Shown here in pieces: positions 33,957 to 46,919 of a stretch of 64,000 nucleotides of DNA. Position 1 is the stretch's first letter, and every line of letters starts with the position of its first letter. Under the pieces are notes generated by a model, which did not search any database, had not been told where the DNA came from, and was given only the letters and a program-made list of their open reading frames with translations. The position numbers were made by a program, and so were the translations under genes. The stretch is from Haemaphysalis longicornis (lineage: Eukaryota > Arthropoda > Arachnida > Ixodida > Ixodidae): NCBI GenBank assembly GCA_013339765.2, contig CM023457.1, positions 23,548,905 through 23,612,904 on the forward strand. Direction: 5' to 3'.

Positions 33957-34480
33957 ACGAACGAGACTAATGGCGTATTTGGTTGGCCGCTCCGGTCCTC
34001 TGGCTCGGAGTCGCGAGATGCCAAGGCGACTCGCAATCAGAGCGCGAGAGGCAGCGTACGAACCGAATGCATCGGCGATCTCGGAGCAGCTAAAGCCTCT
34101 ATATAGGGGCTTTAGGAGAATATAGGGGCTTTAGGAGCAGCGCGCCTGTAGCGCCACCGTGCAGCCAGCACGGGAAGCCGACGGGTAAACATTCCTGCGC
34201 TGCATCGACAAATGGCGCCGATCAGTTAAGCGGCCAAACCGCGGCGTTTTGTGTCACGTGACCTGTCCTCCCTGCCAGATCGCGCCAAGCTCTCACTTCG
34301 AAGTCAGAGCGGTCGGGAGTGCTCCGAGTCGGAAGCTGACGCTCCGAAAGAACCAACCCAAGGTAGTTCGAGCGCTCGAATTCTACCAACCGAAGGCGCG
34401 GCCGCTTTTCAGAGAACTCCAGAGCGCTCGTAAACGCCCAACCGAATACGCCATATCTCTTGTTTCCCGTCTCGTACGGT
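33957..34480. repeat. Inverted repeat of about 520 bp (possible small TIR element)
   Basis: ACGAGACTAATGGCGTATTTGG with TTGGCCGCTC (33961-33991) pairs with the complement of GAGCGCTCGTAAACGCCCAA and CCGAATACGCCAT (34424-34453). Between them is a tandem pair of ATATAGGGGCTTTAGGAG (34102-34137). No transposase is present. Confidence 0.45.
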
Positions 34481-34566
34481 TAGAGTTAGTGCAGTTATAA
34501 CGCACCAGTCTCCGTCTCATCAGACCAGGGTTCTGAAGAACGTTATTTGATCTCCTGGCGGATGGA

Positions 34567-34670
34567 CAAGTCCAGTAAGTGTGTTTAACGTCCGGATAGG
34601 CTTTTTGGCGAGCGACGTCCTGTGGCGGGTCGCTTCGGCAAAAGTGTACTAGCGTCATTTCTGTGACGGA
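34567..34670. repeat. Dispersed repeat R, copy 2
   Basis: See 33097-33200; same order of landmarks with a few substitutions. It is followed by a (ACG)n-like run at 34748-34772. Confidence 0.75.
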
Positions 34671-34867
34671 GTCCCACACAAACCCAAACGTGTTGTTGTT
34701 TATTTTTTTTTACAGCGGCAGCTATTTGGTACCATTCGTGTTGACTCCGACGACGACGACGACGACAACAACCACTTTTCGTGCGTTTGATGAGACATAT
34801 AAGGCTTTCGCCTTCAAAAAGGGAGACCACCTAAACTCACGCTTCCGGCTTCACAAAAGGGCCTCTC

Positions 34868-35113
34868 CTAAGCTTCTCTTTCGTCCACAAACTTAACGGC
34901 GTTATGCATTACGCACAGGTGATGTGGACGCATGGAAGGGTCAACGTACTTCCTATTGCACGATGTGAGGCGACGCCATACACAACGTGGCAGTATATAA
35001 TTCGCAGTACATGTTTTCAAGCAATTGAAAAGTGCGCTGTGTGAAGGGGGAACCAGTGAAGTGGGGCGACTTCTTAAAAAACAGCCTTGGATTCTCTGTA
35101 CTACCTGACCCAC
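34868..35113 (-). other. Short open frame of unknown nature
   Basis: A minus-strand frame of 81 codons has ordinary composition (YVDPSMRPHHLCVMHNAVKF near its C-terminus). I do not recognise a family and no splice context is clear. It may be a decayed exon or chance. Confidence 0.2.
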
Positions 35114-35466
35114 GAAATCGCATGAACCCCCCTCCAGATTAATTTACCGACCTGCCGTTCTTCGACGAGCAGGAAACGTCACCTGCACGCGTCGCCTCTT
35201 CGTACTTGTCCTCCAACTTAAGTGCAGCCACCGCCACCCGGAAATGAAGCCTGGACAACGTGCTCAATGGGCATCGAACTAACCAACAAAGAGTGTCCGA
35301 GCACATGGACGACCGCATAATCCGTCATGCAGAGTCCGCTCACATCATGCGTTTTCGTTTCAGTGGTTGTAAGCTTGTTCCTTTACGTTGCTATGTTTTC
35401 TAGATGTAAGCAGTATTGCTATTTTTCTGAACGACGGAATGTTGTCCACCATCACCGGGTAGAAGA

Positions 35467-35483
35467 GGGGGGGGGGGGGGGGG
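35467..35483. repeat. Poly-G run
   Basis: Seventeen consecutive G. A short poly-C run lies at 35707-35716. Confidence 0.95.
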
Positions 35484-35489
35484 CGTTCG

Positions 35490-38400
35490 CTTTCCTGGGA
35501 ACCTATTAAACTACTACAACAGTTAGTATTTAAAAGTAATTCGTAAAAAATATTATTTTGTAACCTTCTTAAGGGTTTTTATGTTAGATAACGCCACTTT
35601 AGTTTAGGACGCATGCAGTTAAAAAAATTGTGTTCTTGCCCGGTCACATGTTGTGAGCAAACCTAAATTTCGTTCCACCTGATGTAGTCTTTCGTCTGTT
35701 AGTTTGTGGAGCGACCCCCCCCCCCCATCCCGTCGTTCCCGGAAAAAGGCGTCTCGCCGCGGAGCTAAAAATCGGGGATGATGCTCACAGCGCGAGGAAA
35801 CCGAACTCCGACAAAGAAAGAAACAATCATCAAGGCGCTATCTCCCAATAAGCTTGGATGGAGAAAACACATGCTTAAATATAGATTCAAACAAAACTTC
35901 GCGGTCGGTCAGAGAGCTACTTCGCAACACCTAGCAAGAAAGTTAAGTGAATGAAGACAGCTGTCAGGTAGGCGGCATAAATGCACGTGGCCCATCAAGA
36001 GCAAAGCAGCAACGTTTTGCAAAGTTAGCCTACGTTAAATAAAGGCAGCAAACATAGCGCGGTAGAAGAAACACCGGAAAGTCTTTTTAGGGACGCGAAC
36101 AGGAAATAAAGTCCAAGATAGAAAGGAATGGTAAGACCTAGAAGTGAAGTAATGGCCGTAAACGTTGGAATTGGCTTGGCTTGGCTTAGCACACTTTATT
36201 CGAAGCGCTGACATTCCGCCGCTTGGTTAGCTAGAAACACAATTGGACCGCGAGTGCCTTATCCCGTCCCCCTCATATCAACTTACTTGCTTCCTAGTTC
36301 ATGCCGCTTCAGTACGGCTTAACAAAAGGAAAGAAGCGTGCTCACCAAATTTCAATTTTCGGCGGCTTTGTGGGAACGAACGCGGTCGTTCGGTAAAGAT
36401 TATTAGTATAGATAATCGCTTGAGACGATTAAGGGGGAGGGGAGAGACGGATAATTTACAGTAACTTGCATTATGGGAGTACGGAGTTTCATAGTTCACG
36501 AGATGGTGCATCCAAGAAGTACCAATGAAAGTACAGTCCACGGGAAGATTTGAAATCGTTTCCGTGGTAAGTTCAAACGCTAAAGCTTTACGTCCATCCC
36601 AAATCTTCTGTGCGCTACATATATCTATTGTACAACCATACCAGCTTATATTTCTTTTCTTTAGAACATAGAATCACTTTGTGTGGGAAACAAATCGCGT
36701 CTCAGGAATAAAGGCAACAGTGTTGCTTTTGGGCACGTGACACTTATCCCTTCCGGTGCGTTCCGAAACAGCCTCTACGGGAATACCTCGGCGATCATCG
36801 TCAGCGCATTACTGGAATTTCGACGTCAACTTGTACCGACTGAGTCCTTTTTATCCTTTATTATGTCATTCTAGCCAGATATAGATAAGAAAGCAGCTCA
36901 CTATGTTTGTTAGCTGAACCCAAACTACGCGAGGTTCCTAAGGGGAGGTGCTTGTTGAGAGCCGCAGCGCCTTTGCACGCATGACGAGAGCAGCACACGG
37001 GAGCCTAATGAATATTTGAGCACGGCACCGACAAGGCATTCCCGAAACCGTGTTTATGCAATATAATCTCCGTGTACCTGCGCATATATAAATCGTTGTT
37101 CGCACTATTTTCGCGTAGCGTCGGAGTGCCATCAAAGAGTTGTCAGTGGCTCAATTCATATTTGACGGGTCAGCAGGAAACATCTAACAAACGCTGATGT
37201 GCTGCCTCTGGCGACCGAATTCGCGTAATGCAGCGTCTATTTGTGGCTTTTTAATTATTTATCCAGCCTCGCGTCTTTCAGCCTTGTAAACGTTTCACCC
37301 GAGCTAGCGACGTATAAAACTGAATACAGTCTTGTCATGTCGATTTGTATTCACAAAGGCAAATATGCCAAATCATTGCATTTCAAAACCGCACAATTTG
37401 TTTCTTATCTGGCGCGCAGACTAACTGTGGCATTCGTTTTTCTAAGGCAAATCACGATCGTGCGAGTCACCAACCGTATCGGAGCCCAACACTCGCCAGT
37501 GGATGTCACAATAAATTGAAGGTTGCTCACGGGCGGAATGCGAGGTTATTGAGGGGCAATCACTCAGGGAAAGAGGGCATTTACTTCCATGCGGTCACAT
37601 CTGGGGATGCCTTAGAGCGCCAAGATGCCAAATACGACAATGAAAAATAAAACCAGTAAACCACCGGTGTCGCCGAAAGAGCTGCTTGCGCGTTTTGAAT
37701 GTAGCGATCAGTAATTTTACGTGACAGTGTTTAATTTTACGGCATGAATTTGTTATGCACACGTGCGAAAGATGGGGCTAACAACTAGTTTTTCGGGTAA
37801 TCGTAAAAGAACAAACGCTCTCGGAAACATTTCGTGGGAATAGCGGGATAAATGCGCAAGCCGCTCTGCTAGCTATCCACTAATACTCAGAAATTGGCTT
37901 CACAGCTGCACACACGTGCATTGCTAAAAAGATGGTTTTTAGACACCTTGTAGGTAGCTTGATAACAATGTAGGAATGCTCTATGAGCACTTTATTGAAT
38001 ACGGCCACGAAATCCCATGTATCCCTATCTCTTTTGATGGAGAGAGAAAGAAGGAAATTTAAGGTCACTGTTGAGGTCACCGTGACAAAGGCTCCTAGCT
38101 TGCTAGACCAGAAGTGTAAAGAGAAACGAAATTGATGAAGTAATGATGATGACTATGATGACAATGATGCGACCACTAATGAAGCCTCGTTTAGAGAGTC
38201 TGATCAAGTCTTGTACGTTGGCAGTGAAGTCGAATAGCGCTTTCGGTCGCCCGGGAATGCTCTAATAGAAGTTAGAACCTATGGTGCCCTAACATGTCAC
38301 TGTAGCGGTATAGTTCTCTGTTAAGCGGCTGGCGCTAAGGGAGACGAGGAGTCGCGCTCTAGATAGCTGGATACCGCGCCAACAAGTATTAGCGGGCGGT

Positions 38401-41400
38401 GCCAAGTGTTGCGCATGGCACAAAGAGTATCATGATGGGGGGAAAGTGGACCTGTTTCAGCTTGAAGCGAAAATTAGATGTAAGTAGAAATTGACAGTTA
38501 GAGCACGCACGCGAAGGTAAGAAACCGCGTCGTCATGATTGGGGCAGTACGTGAGGAAATCCTAATGCCCCCGTGCCGGGATAAAGACGCGAAAGGAGGT
38601 GGCGTGATTTGTGGTGCAGTATGCCCATCGTAATATTCTGAATACTTCAGGCCAGCCTTGGACGCAAAGGAACATAAGCATATCGTCTCGAGAACGTATG
38701 GTAACACTGGCCATGCAGACAGTGCGCGAATCGTGCCGCAGTGTCCGCCCGGACGTTCCCAGTTATACCGCAGGGGGCAGGAATCCACTGAAGCTCTACA
38801 TGATGACGTGCACTTTAAAGCTTGTAAGTGCAACGCACTTAATTCCGAAAAAAAACTGATCTTACGATACGAGTGTTAAGCATTAGCGCCGCCCGAGAAC
38901 CCGCGAAGATTTCCCACTGACATGCTGGCCTGCTCAATGATGCAGGCGAAAGCTGCGTACAGAGCAGGAAGATCGGTAGCCGTGGATGTTGTCCTGTGGC
39001 GAGCGTTACGTTTGAAGGTGGTACGGGAGGACCTAAGCCAGATACCTACAGCAGATGCATGGCGGTCACAGATCATCATGTACATATGAAGGTGGGCCCT
39101 GAATTTTGGTATATGCGTTCTAAGGCAAAGAAGATAATGGCAGGAGCTGGGATCGCCTTTACTACTATATTACTGGGATGATATTTTTTTTAATTCTGTA
39201 TTTTTAAGTCCTATTTAAGTGTATGTATGCAACAAGGGCCTTTTTTTCAGGAAGCCCATAACACCCCTGTATCCCTACGAGAGGCTACAAACCGAGCCAC
39301 GTCAAAGTGGGCTTCACTGCGAAACACGAATTCATTGCTTGAACGATATTTTGTCAGGGGCAATGTATGCAGTCTTACATGAAAATATGACGGCCCTGGT
39401 GTCTATTATTAATCATATTTTTGTACGCGGCGAAATAGGGACACATCAAACTTTACAAAACAGAAAGACGGATTGGTATGTTGAGTCCACATAGCAATAA
39501 TTAACATAGCAATAATTAAGCATTCAAAAAGCTGGAAGAGCAAACAAAAGCGAATATTATCCGCAAACTCGCACGCAAACACATCTACGCATGCATTGTT
39601 TTTTCAAAGCACCCCATGCTGAATACACGCAACCTGGCGTTCCATCTTGTACCAGCACCAAACCAAAACAGGCCAGCAACTTCTTTTTTTATTCACGTTT
39701 ACGCCCTTCGCTGACACACCAATGTTGGTAAGGCACAGTTGGCACATAAAACAGACGCATTTCAATGAGGTTCGTCAAGCGGTGGAAGGGCGCTTGGAAT
39801 AAACAATGTTACGCTTCATCAACACCTTATGCTGCGTGAGCAAAACACGCTTCGTTGGTTGGCGCCTTCGTTCAAGGAAGTAAAACTTCCACAAGGTTGC
39901 CAGAGGACGGGTCAGTTTGCGCACACCCCAACATTGTAGGACGTGCCTTGCTTGCGAATACGTTTCGATGAGGGATGACTTCGCATCAAGATGACGGTGA
40001 CCTTCACCGTGGCTACTGCTTTTCAGTGTTTTTTGCCATGCCAGCAGTTAACAAGGCGCCGCCACAGAGACGTTTGTTGCACCGACCACTGATCGAGACG
40101 CAGCCGGTTGGTTCATTTGCAGCTGATACGCTACCACAAAGGAGTGCGTCGGATACTGCCGCTCATAACAGTCAGCGATGCAGAGCTCGTTGTCTCTGGG
40201 TGCCCTCATTTGCTCAAAAAATGTGTGAACAGCACAAGAAAATCGAGTACTAGGGAAAAAGCAACACCTCTTAGATAGAAACGCTCTGCATGAAACGAGA
40301 AGATATGAAATCCACCGTTCTGAATGATTGAACCAAAAATGCCTGGCTACTAGAACGCTGCAGTGGTCAGTAGACTGCCGACGCAGAAAGGGGCGAACGA
40401 GGACTGTGTTTTATGCGAGAGGGCGGATGGGCTTTGTCCGCTATAAGATGGGACCATGGAAGCTTGTGTGTCTTGTTTATCCCTTTCCTAGTCTATTCAT
40501 TATATTATTGGCCCCAGACTTTTTCCGCAGTCACAAAGGCTTTCTTTCGTTGCTTCGGCCGTTTGTCTTTCGCGCCTTTGAAGGAGCTGGGGTCCATCCC
40601 TGTGGCAACCCGCCTTGGCAGAACACCAAACCTGCCGCGCGTTTTTTTTTATTACGGGTCACAAAAACACTTGCGAGAGACCTTTCTTTTTACCAGCAGA
40701 GCTGCTGTTGCTGGCGGGAATGTGAGCGGCTTCATCAGACAAGCCGGAGTCAAGGGTGCTCCTGCCGTTTACTACGCTCGTAAGCACGCGCCTCACTATA
40801 GGAGCGCCTGGAGTCGTCCAGGCTCGCGGGATAGACGACAAGTTCGCGAAGCCAGTTGCCGCCGGTTCTAGCGCGTGCTGACACGTTCCACTTTTGGAGA
40901 AATGTGAAAATGTGAAAGCCTGCGGACAAAACGATCACGGCCCGCCAGTCATGCATGAGGAAGACGACGATATAGATGGATATTACGATGATCACAGTGA
41001 AAAGTGACGACGGAGCGTGCAAATAAACAATTTCAAACGTAATGCAATGCGAGGTGGCGTGTGTGCTTCCGGGCTTACATAGTTAGAAATCCCCCAGCTT
41101 CGCTCTGGTTCAATCAAGCCTTGCGTGACTTAGTCCAAGCTTCGCCAGTTTTTTTCTATTTTTCATGTTTTTAGGGCTAGGTGCGTTTAGTGGTGCGTCA
41201 TGAGGTGCGTCCCAATTTACAGTGGTAGATCCGACAGTGTTCGCAAGACGTTCATGCTGCGTGCATAATTTTTGCCTCGAGTGCGAAACAACAAGGAGTA
41301 AGTAGGTAATCGCTCCTCAGAATCGTGCGCTGGTATACAACACCGTGAGAATGTAGTTGTTATCATCATCGCATCACCGGCTGTCGTCCACAGTTTGCAT

Positions 41401-43930
41401 CCGAAGGAGAAAGGATCAAAAATCAAAGTGTCAGCTTAAATTAACGCCTTGCCAATGATTGATGAGGACCGGCTCGAAGGGGTTAAAAAGAATTTCCACT
41501 CTTTGATCTTGTAGAACGAAGGAAAATCCAGCAATCTGAGCGTTCAAGAACGCACAGGGGAAGTAGTTTGAGCTTAACTTATTTTAGAAGTAGGATGGCC
41601 ATATCTGAAATGTCAGGCACGGGAGTCTTTACCATCATTTCCCAAAGAAGGTAAAGAGAAGCCCGAAAGCTTTCACACGTAAAACTGTGCCAAAATAGCG
41701 CCAAAAGCTTCGTTAAAAGTACGTTAAACCTTCGCTGAAAGTGAGTCCAATCGATCGCTACAACACCTCAAAGACACAAATCGCCAACGGCAGGACGAAA
41801 CTAATGGGACCGATTTTCCCGCAATCACTAAACGAATCTTACGAACGAACTGAATGTACAATGCTACGTGTTTTAATGAGATGAAAGGTAGACTGTTGCA
41901 CTCCTTCATATCGAATGCGTGTATTGACTTATCGAGAATGCATTCCTTTCTGCGCGAATTTTCAGGTAACCTTTTCGGCCCAATGGAAGCCTAGGTTTCC
42001 ATGCGTGCGCCGAGTGTCGCAAGAGATCTTAGAGCAGTTTCGGTCGACCACCGGTCTATGGGGAAATGACATCAGTTTTTGACAGGACGCCATCGGTCCC
42101 CCTAAAAAAGCTTTCGCTTTAAAAACACATGCATCCGGGTAGAATCCACAACTTTTGATTACGTATCCGATATGCCTTACTATTGGCAACAATCCCAAGA
42201 CACACAGTCGCATATCGCTTGTGGAATGTGGTAACACAGCCCACTCGTGCGACACGTGTTGCCAATCTCATTTTGCCAAACTTGCCACTGTTGCCAACCT
42301 TGCCACGCGACGTTCGCGCGTCGCCAAGTAGAAAAACACCTAAGCGTTGCGTGTGACAACTCCTGCGATGTTTATTTCTGAGCTGCGGTACAGAAATAAT
42401 TCTAGCGGATTGGTCTTACGCAACGAAGCACACGCAAAAGACCGAGTCCACGCTTGATTGGGCCACTAAGCGTGCACAGATTGTGGCTCTTGGGAAACAG
42501 CAGCCGCTATACCTCACCGCCATTGTCCTGCCGTTCGCTGTGCTTCTAATTACTGGCCGCACGCTAATTCCGCCATCTAGGGGGGATAAGTTAGTCGTGC
42601 GAACAAAGGGAATCTGCTCTCAGAGGATATAGGAATTGCCTTGCGAGGTCGGACGAAAAAAAAAACGCGCAAGGAAGAGCGACGAAAAAAATGAAATGCC
42701 GTCTTTTCTTTTGGGAACAAGACCCAACACAGGGTTCATAATACGCTAATACGACTGAAGCAAGGACAGGGAAGAACCGTGCCTTAATTACCATCTTCGC
42801 AAGCCCTTGTTTCCGGATTTTTTGTTTTATTTTGCGCTGCTCGTATTGTGTTTCCTGAAGGCCGTCGTGTATGCAATCACATCAAGCAAGCTCAATTAAA
42901 GACCACTTGATATTTTTCGCAGCATGGTATCAAAGCAGAGTTGATAATGATGAGGATGTTTAGATTTTAATGGCGCAAGGCCAACTAAGGGCAAAGAGCG
43001 CCAGACAAAAGTGATTTCATGAGAGCTCAAAGCAGAGTTATCTCCCACACGAAATGTATACTATTCAAACATGAAGACACCTTCCTCGCCGTTGTGATCG
43101 CAAAAAAAAAAACAAATAATTTAGAAATAATTGCCGGGGAAAAGCGTGATTCGCGGTTTGCTGAACGCCCACACCACAGAAAACGTTTTGGGTCCTGGAA
43201 GATTAAAATATTCGCGCGATGCGAGCCAGCACCAGGCAAGGCTCGTTGCCGACGAACACGGTGTTGAAGGTCCGAACGGATCATCAGGTCGTTTCGGTCG
43301 CCAAATGTCAACGTGCAGTGGGGCCCACTGTTAAAGGGAAACGGCGAGCGCGCGCCGGCGCCGAAAAGTGGCGAGAATCGGAGACAGCCGGCACATGCGC
43401 ACTGACCGCATGAGGCTGCATAAGCCGCTCTGTCGTCTGCTACGGCGCTCCGCTTCAGCGCTCACATCATTTGAGTGCGAAATGCCGAGGGATTTTGCCT
43501 GGTGTGGTCAGAGCGCATGTTCCGAATGTCTCCTATTCTCGCCACTTTGCACGCGGAACCGCTTTCCGCGCGACGCGCACGCCGTTTTTAACGCCGTGGA
43601 CCCCCTGTACGTTGGCCGCAAGATGAGGCAAACTCAGTGAGAAATTACCGCGTGAGTCGCTATCGCAGACAGTACGGGCCTCGATTGAGAGTGCCGGAGG
43701 TAGAGGTAAATCGCAAATTAGTAGACCCAGTATACCACCCTACTGAGAACTGGAATCAACAGTGGGAGCTTCTAGATCCCGTTCCTATTGTGGGATATGA
43801 CGCAGGAACACCGTTTTGTTCTTCGCTACAGTCTTGTAAGATAAGGAGTGCTTTGTTTCGACAGTAAGCGCGTCATTGGAGCACTCAATTTCAAATTCTG
43901 AGCAATGCATGAGGAGCACGATTTCGATAA
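35490..43930. other. Long noncoding stretch, no supported gene
   Basis: No domain, RNA gene or long repeat is recognised. Minor items: a TTGGC/TTGGCTT short repeat at 36170-36186; TTGCCAA-type short repeats at 42249-42310; and a piece with TTTAATGGCGCAAGGCCAA at 42967-42985 that resembles a common tick SINE block. A 181-codon-scale frame overlap at 40328-40871 on the plus strand is open in two frames but contains no recognisable domain. The frame 43637-43867 (RNYRVSRYRRQYGPRLRVPE) is likewise unrecognised. Confidence 0.4.
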
Positions 43931-43937
43931 GCCTTCA

Positions 43938-44381
43938 AGGGACCCTGCAACACTTTCCATAAGCGCTTTCACTCTTTCCTTCGCGTCTGGAACCACTGCG
44001 AAAGCTATTGTTATCGCCAGCACGGAGCGGCACTGCGTGATTTGCTCGTCGCGCCAGATACGCCTCCCATTTCTACTTTGTTTTTGTGGCTTTATTTTTA
44101 ACGTTGCTATCGAAAGGCGTTCATTGCTGCAACCAAAGGAAAACCGGCCAACAGCCGCTACATGGCCTTAATGACGTAATTCGAGCGCTCAAAAACCGTC
44201 AAGACCGGGAAAGAGAGAAAATTTTTTGAGCGAGTTTCTAAGTTATCTGGTGGATAGAGCAGTAATTTTTGGCTGAGGTACTTTGCGGCCCCCTTATCTA
44301 AGTACTGGGTGTGTTCGGTAACTACGTTCTGCAAGCATTTATTATTTCAAGAAAAGTTGAAAAAAGTGTTGCAGGGTCCCT
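43938..44381 (+). mobile_element. MITE copy 2 (AGGGACCCTGCAACACT ends)
   Basis: Left end AGGGACCCTGCAACACTTT and right end AAAAGTGTTGCAGGGTCCCT are inverted repeats. The element is 444 bp and uninterrupted, followed by TAAA/TTAA-like sequence. Internal landmarks shared with copies 1 and 3: GAGCGGCACTG, TTTTTGTGGCTTT, AACAGCCGCTAC, TAATGACGTAATT and GAGGTACTTTGCGGCCCCC. It has no ORF of its own; it must rely on transposase encoded elsewhere. Confidence 0.85.
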
Positions 44382-44384
44382 TAA

Positions 44385-45770
44385 AAAGCCTACGAAGACA
44401 AAATACAAGTTTGATTCTTTAAAAAGGCTGCTGTGATAGCTATGATACCAATTTTGCCGCAAGCTTCAAGCAAATAATCGAGGTATTAAAGAATGAAGCA
44501 CTGGAGACTTCCCAGCCATTTATCTGCGATTCCTCTGTTTCGTCACGGAACCTTGTGTGTCCGATTGGCTACCGCCGAATAAGCCATCGGCGAAAAACGC
44601 AACTGAATAAAGATGCTTGTTGTCTCCCTCTATCGGCCTCTCGATCATACAGTAATTAAGATCTGATTAAACTCTGCTGCTTAACGTTTGAATAGCAGCA
44701 ACAAAGGCACTAGTTTGAAGAGGAAAAGGAAGCGGAAGATGAGGGGTCGAGAGACAAAAACAATCAGTGAAATTGGAAAGTGAAGTGGGTTCATGTGGAT
44801 GATAAGCCAATAAGAAATATAACGGCACAGATGATGGAAGCATGTGTGGGCTGTAAGAAATGTATAAAGGGTTGGCTGATTCGTTTCACTCAGTTAATGC
44901 GGGACGAGTCGATGGGGAATAGATGGATCGATATGTGTGCCGTAATATAGTTGTTTACCGTTCTCTCCACCTTCTTTGTTCTGATTAGCTTTTTCCGTTT
45001 CTTTATTTTATTTTTTGACCCTGCAAAAAAACAGAGTCGACCGGCCAAAGTGCGTTGCCGGAGCATAAGCCCTTCAAGTGCACGGTCAATAGGAGGACCA
45101 AGCCGCACGAAAAAACAATGAGGAGAACCAGAAGTCCTCCCAAACGGCCCAAGCCACTTGGGAGGCGACACGTGCCAAGGAGATCAGTGGACCTTCGAGG
45201 GATCAGATCAAACAAAATCGGCTTCGGAAAGGAAACCAGGCGTAAGAGAGCGCCACTCCATCCTATCCTTCTGCTACTAGTGGTTTGGTGCGACAAGTTT
45301 CGACGCCGCGGGAAAATGACTCTGGTATGCACTAATCTCCGAGTCAGCGCTCTCTCTCATTACGATGTGTTCCCAAGAACGAAACGTTCTCAGGTAGAGC
45401 TTCCAACAGGATCCGCTCCGAAACCGTGTCCACGCTACATCGCCTGACAAAAACAAACCAATGCATAACGCGCGTCAGCGCGCGACACGAAAGTATTAAC
45501 GGTGAGCTGAGAATGGTTGCCAAGCTACCGTTGAGTGCGTGGCCTATGCTGATGTAATCGTTAGTTGAGGGAAGAACAGGCAGTTGACCTTTCCCTCTCG
45601 AGTGTCAGCGAGTGAATATAAATGACGCTCATTAACCTTCATTGCTGAAGCAAGGCCAGGGCACAACGAAAGCAAGAAGTCAAGCAAGTTACGAAGCAAG
45701 CGAGCAAACGAAGTTTCTCCTTTAAAGGCGAAATTTAACGTTTAGATATATCTTCCCCTCCTTCAAATAT
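44385..45770. other. Noncoding stretch with one basic open frame
   Basis: The frame 45055-45447 (+) encodes a Lys/Arg-rich N-terminal part and a short hydrophobic run PILLLLVV, 130 codons in all. I cannot assign it. Nothing else is supported. Confidence 0.3.
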
Positions 45771-45771
45771 A

Positions 45772-46606
45772 CAGGGTGATCAAAATTCAGGTCTCAGGTA
45801 TTTTGTTAAATTCGGCGCTTAGATTGACGTGAAGACAACGTCGACAGCGAGGTTATTAGCCCAGGGAGGACACATAATTAGGTGGCAGTATTGCTGTCGG
45901 TGGCTTAATTAACTAAAATTGAATAATGAACTTTTTTGTGGCTGCACTAAGCAGGCTGTGTATTGAAGAGTTGAGGCAATCATGTTTCGACGCTGTTTCA
46001 TTTTGGCAGAATTTTTCTAGCGCATCCGTACTCGGAGATATAGACCGTGAAGTTTAATTGCCGTTCGCATGATTACGCATGCTAGACAGCGAAGAACGAC
46101 GCAAAGCTCCTCCATTTGTTCGTGTTTCAATAGCGGTTCAGAATACTGCAGATTGCGATAACGCGGGCCAAGGCTGAAAGGGTGCCAGTTATCACTTTTG
46201 CCTATGTCCTCCACCCCGTTGTCAAACGGAACACGGTACACAGAAGGCTCGTCACAAATGGAGGAGCTCTGCGACGGTCTTCGCTGTCTAGCATGCGTAA
46301 TCATGTGAACGGCAATTGAACTTGCACAGTTCTATATCTCGGAGTACGGATGCGCTAGAAAAGTTCTGCCAAATGAAACTGCGTCGAACATGATTGCCTT
46401 CAACTCTTCAATACACATGCCTGCTTAGTGCAGCCACTAAAAAGTTCATTATCAATTTTAGTTAATTAAGCCACCGACATCAATATTGCACCTAATTATG
46501 TGTCCCCCTCGGGTGCATAACCTCACTGTAAAGCTGGTTTTTACTCATAATCTCAGCGGTAAATTCTAAAAAAAAAACATTTCGATCTTAATTTGATCAC
46601 TCTAGA
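45772..46606. mobile_element. Foldback-type palindromic element, 835 bp with arms of about 350 bp
   Basis: The left arm 45772-46122 and the right arm 46254-46606 are reverse complements with scattered mismatches. Shared blocks include GGACACATAATTAGGTG, GTGGCTTAATTAACTAAAATTG, TGGCTGCACTAAGCAGGC, CTAGCGCATCCGTACTC, TGATTACGCATGCTAGACAGC and GAGCTCCTCCATTTG. Ends are CAGGGTGATCAAA and, on the other strand, CTAGAGTGATCAAA; AT-rich sequence (ATA/TA) flanks both ends, which would suit a TA target site. The loop (46123-46253) is unique. It encodes no transposase. Confidence 0.8.
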
Positions 46607-46635
46607 TATTGTCAGTGATTATCGCAACCTAATAA

Positions 46636-46917
46636 ATGTCCTTGGCCAGAAAGAAAGAAGTGAGAGAAGAAGTTGCCCGGTGTTTAGAATTTTCGTGTAT
46701 GAAAAAGGGGGGCGAGGGCTGCATGTTGAGTAGTGATAAGTACCATTCATTTCTGCGATCTTTACTATATCTAAACCTGCATGGGCAGTATTCAGAAGAA
46801 GGGTTCGATATCGCGAAATGCCTTTCAGAACTAACACGCAGTCTTTTTGAGCTCAGAATCGCGCCCGGCCACCATTTCCAACGCCATTTCTGTAAGGCGT
46901 GTGGATTGGTGAGGTAG
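46636..46917 (+). other. Open frame of 93 codons, unknown
   Basis: Just right of the foldback element a plus-strand frame begins MSLARKKEVREEVARCLEF and ends with FCKACGLVR. The composition is protein-like and the frame is uninterrupted, but there is no family I can name. Chance is a fair alternative. Confidence 0.25.
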
Positions 46918-46919
46918 TG

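Noticed and set aside
40328..40871. Overlapping 151- and 152-codon plus-strand frames
   Set aside because: No recognisable domain, no conserved splice context, and two overlapping frames open together suggest chance.
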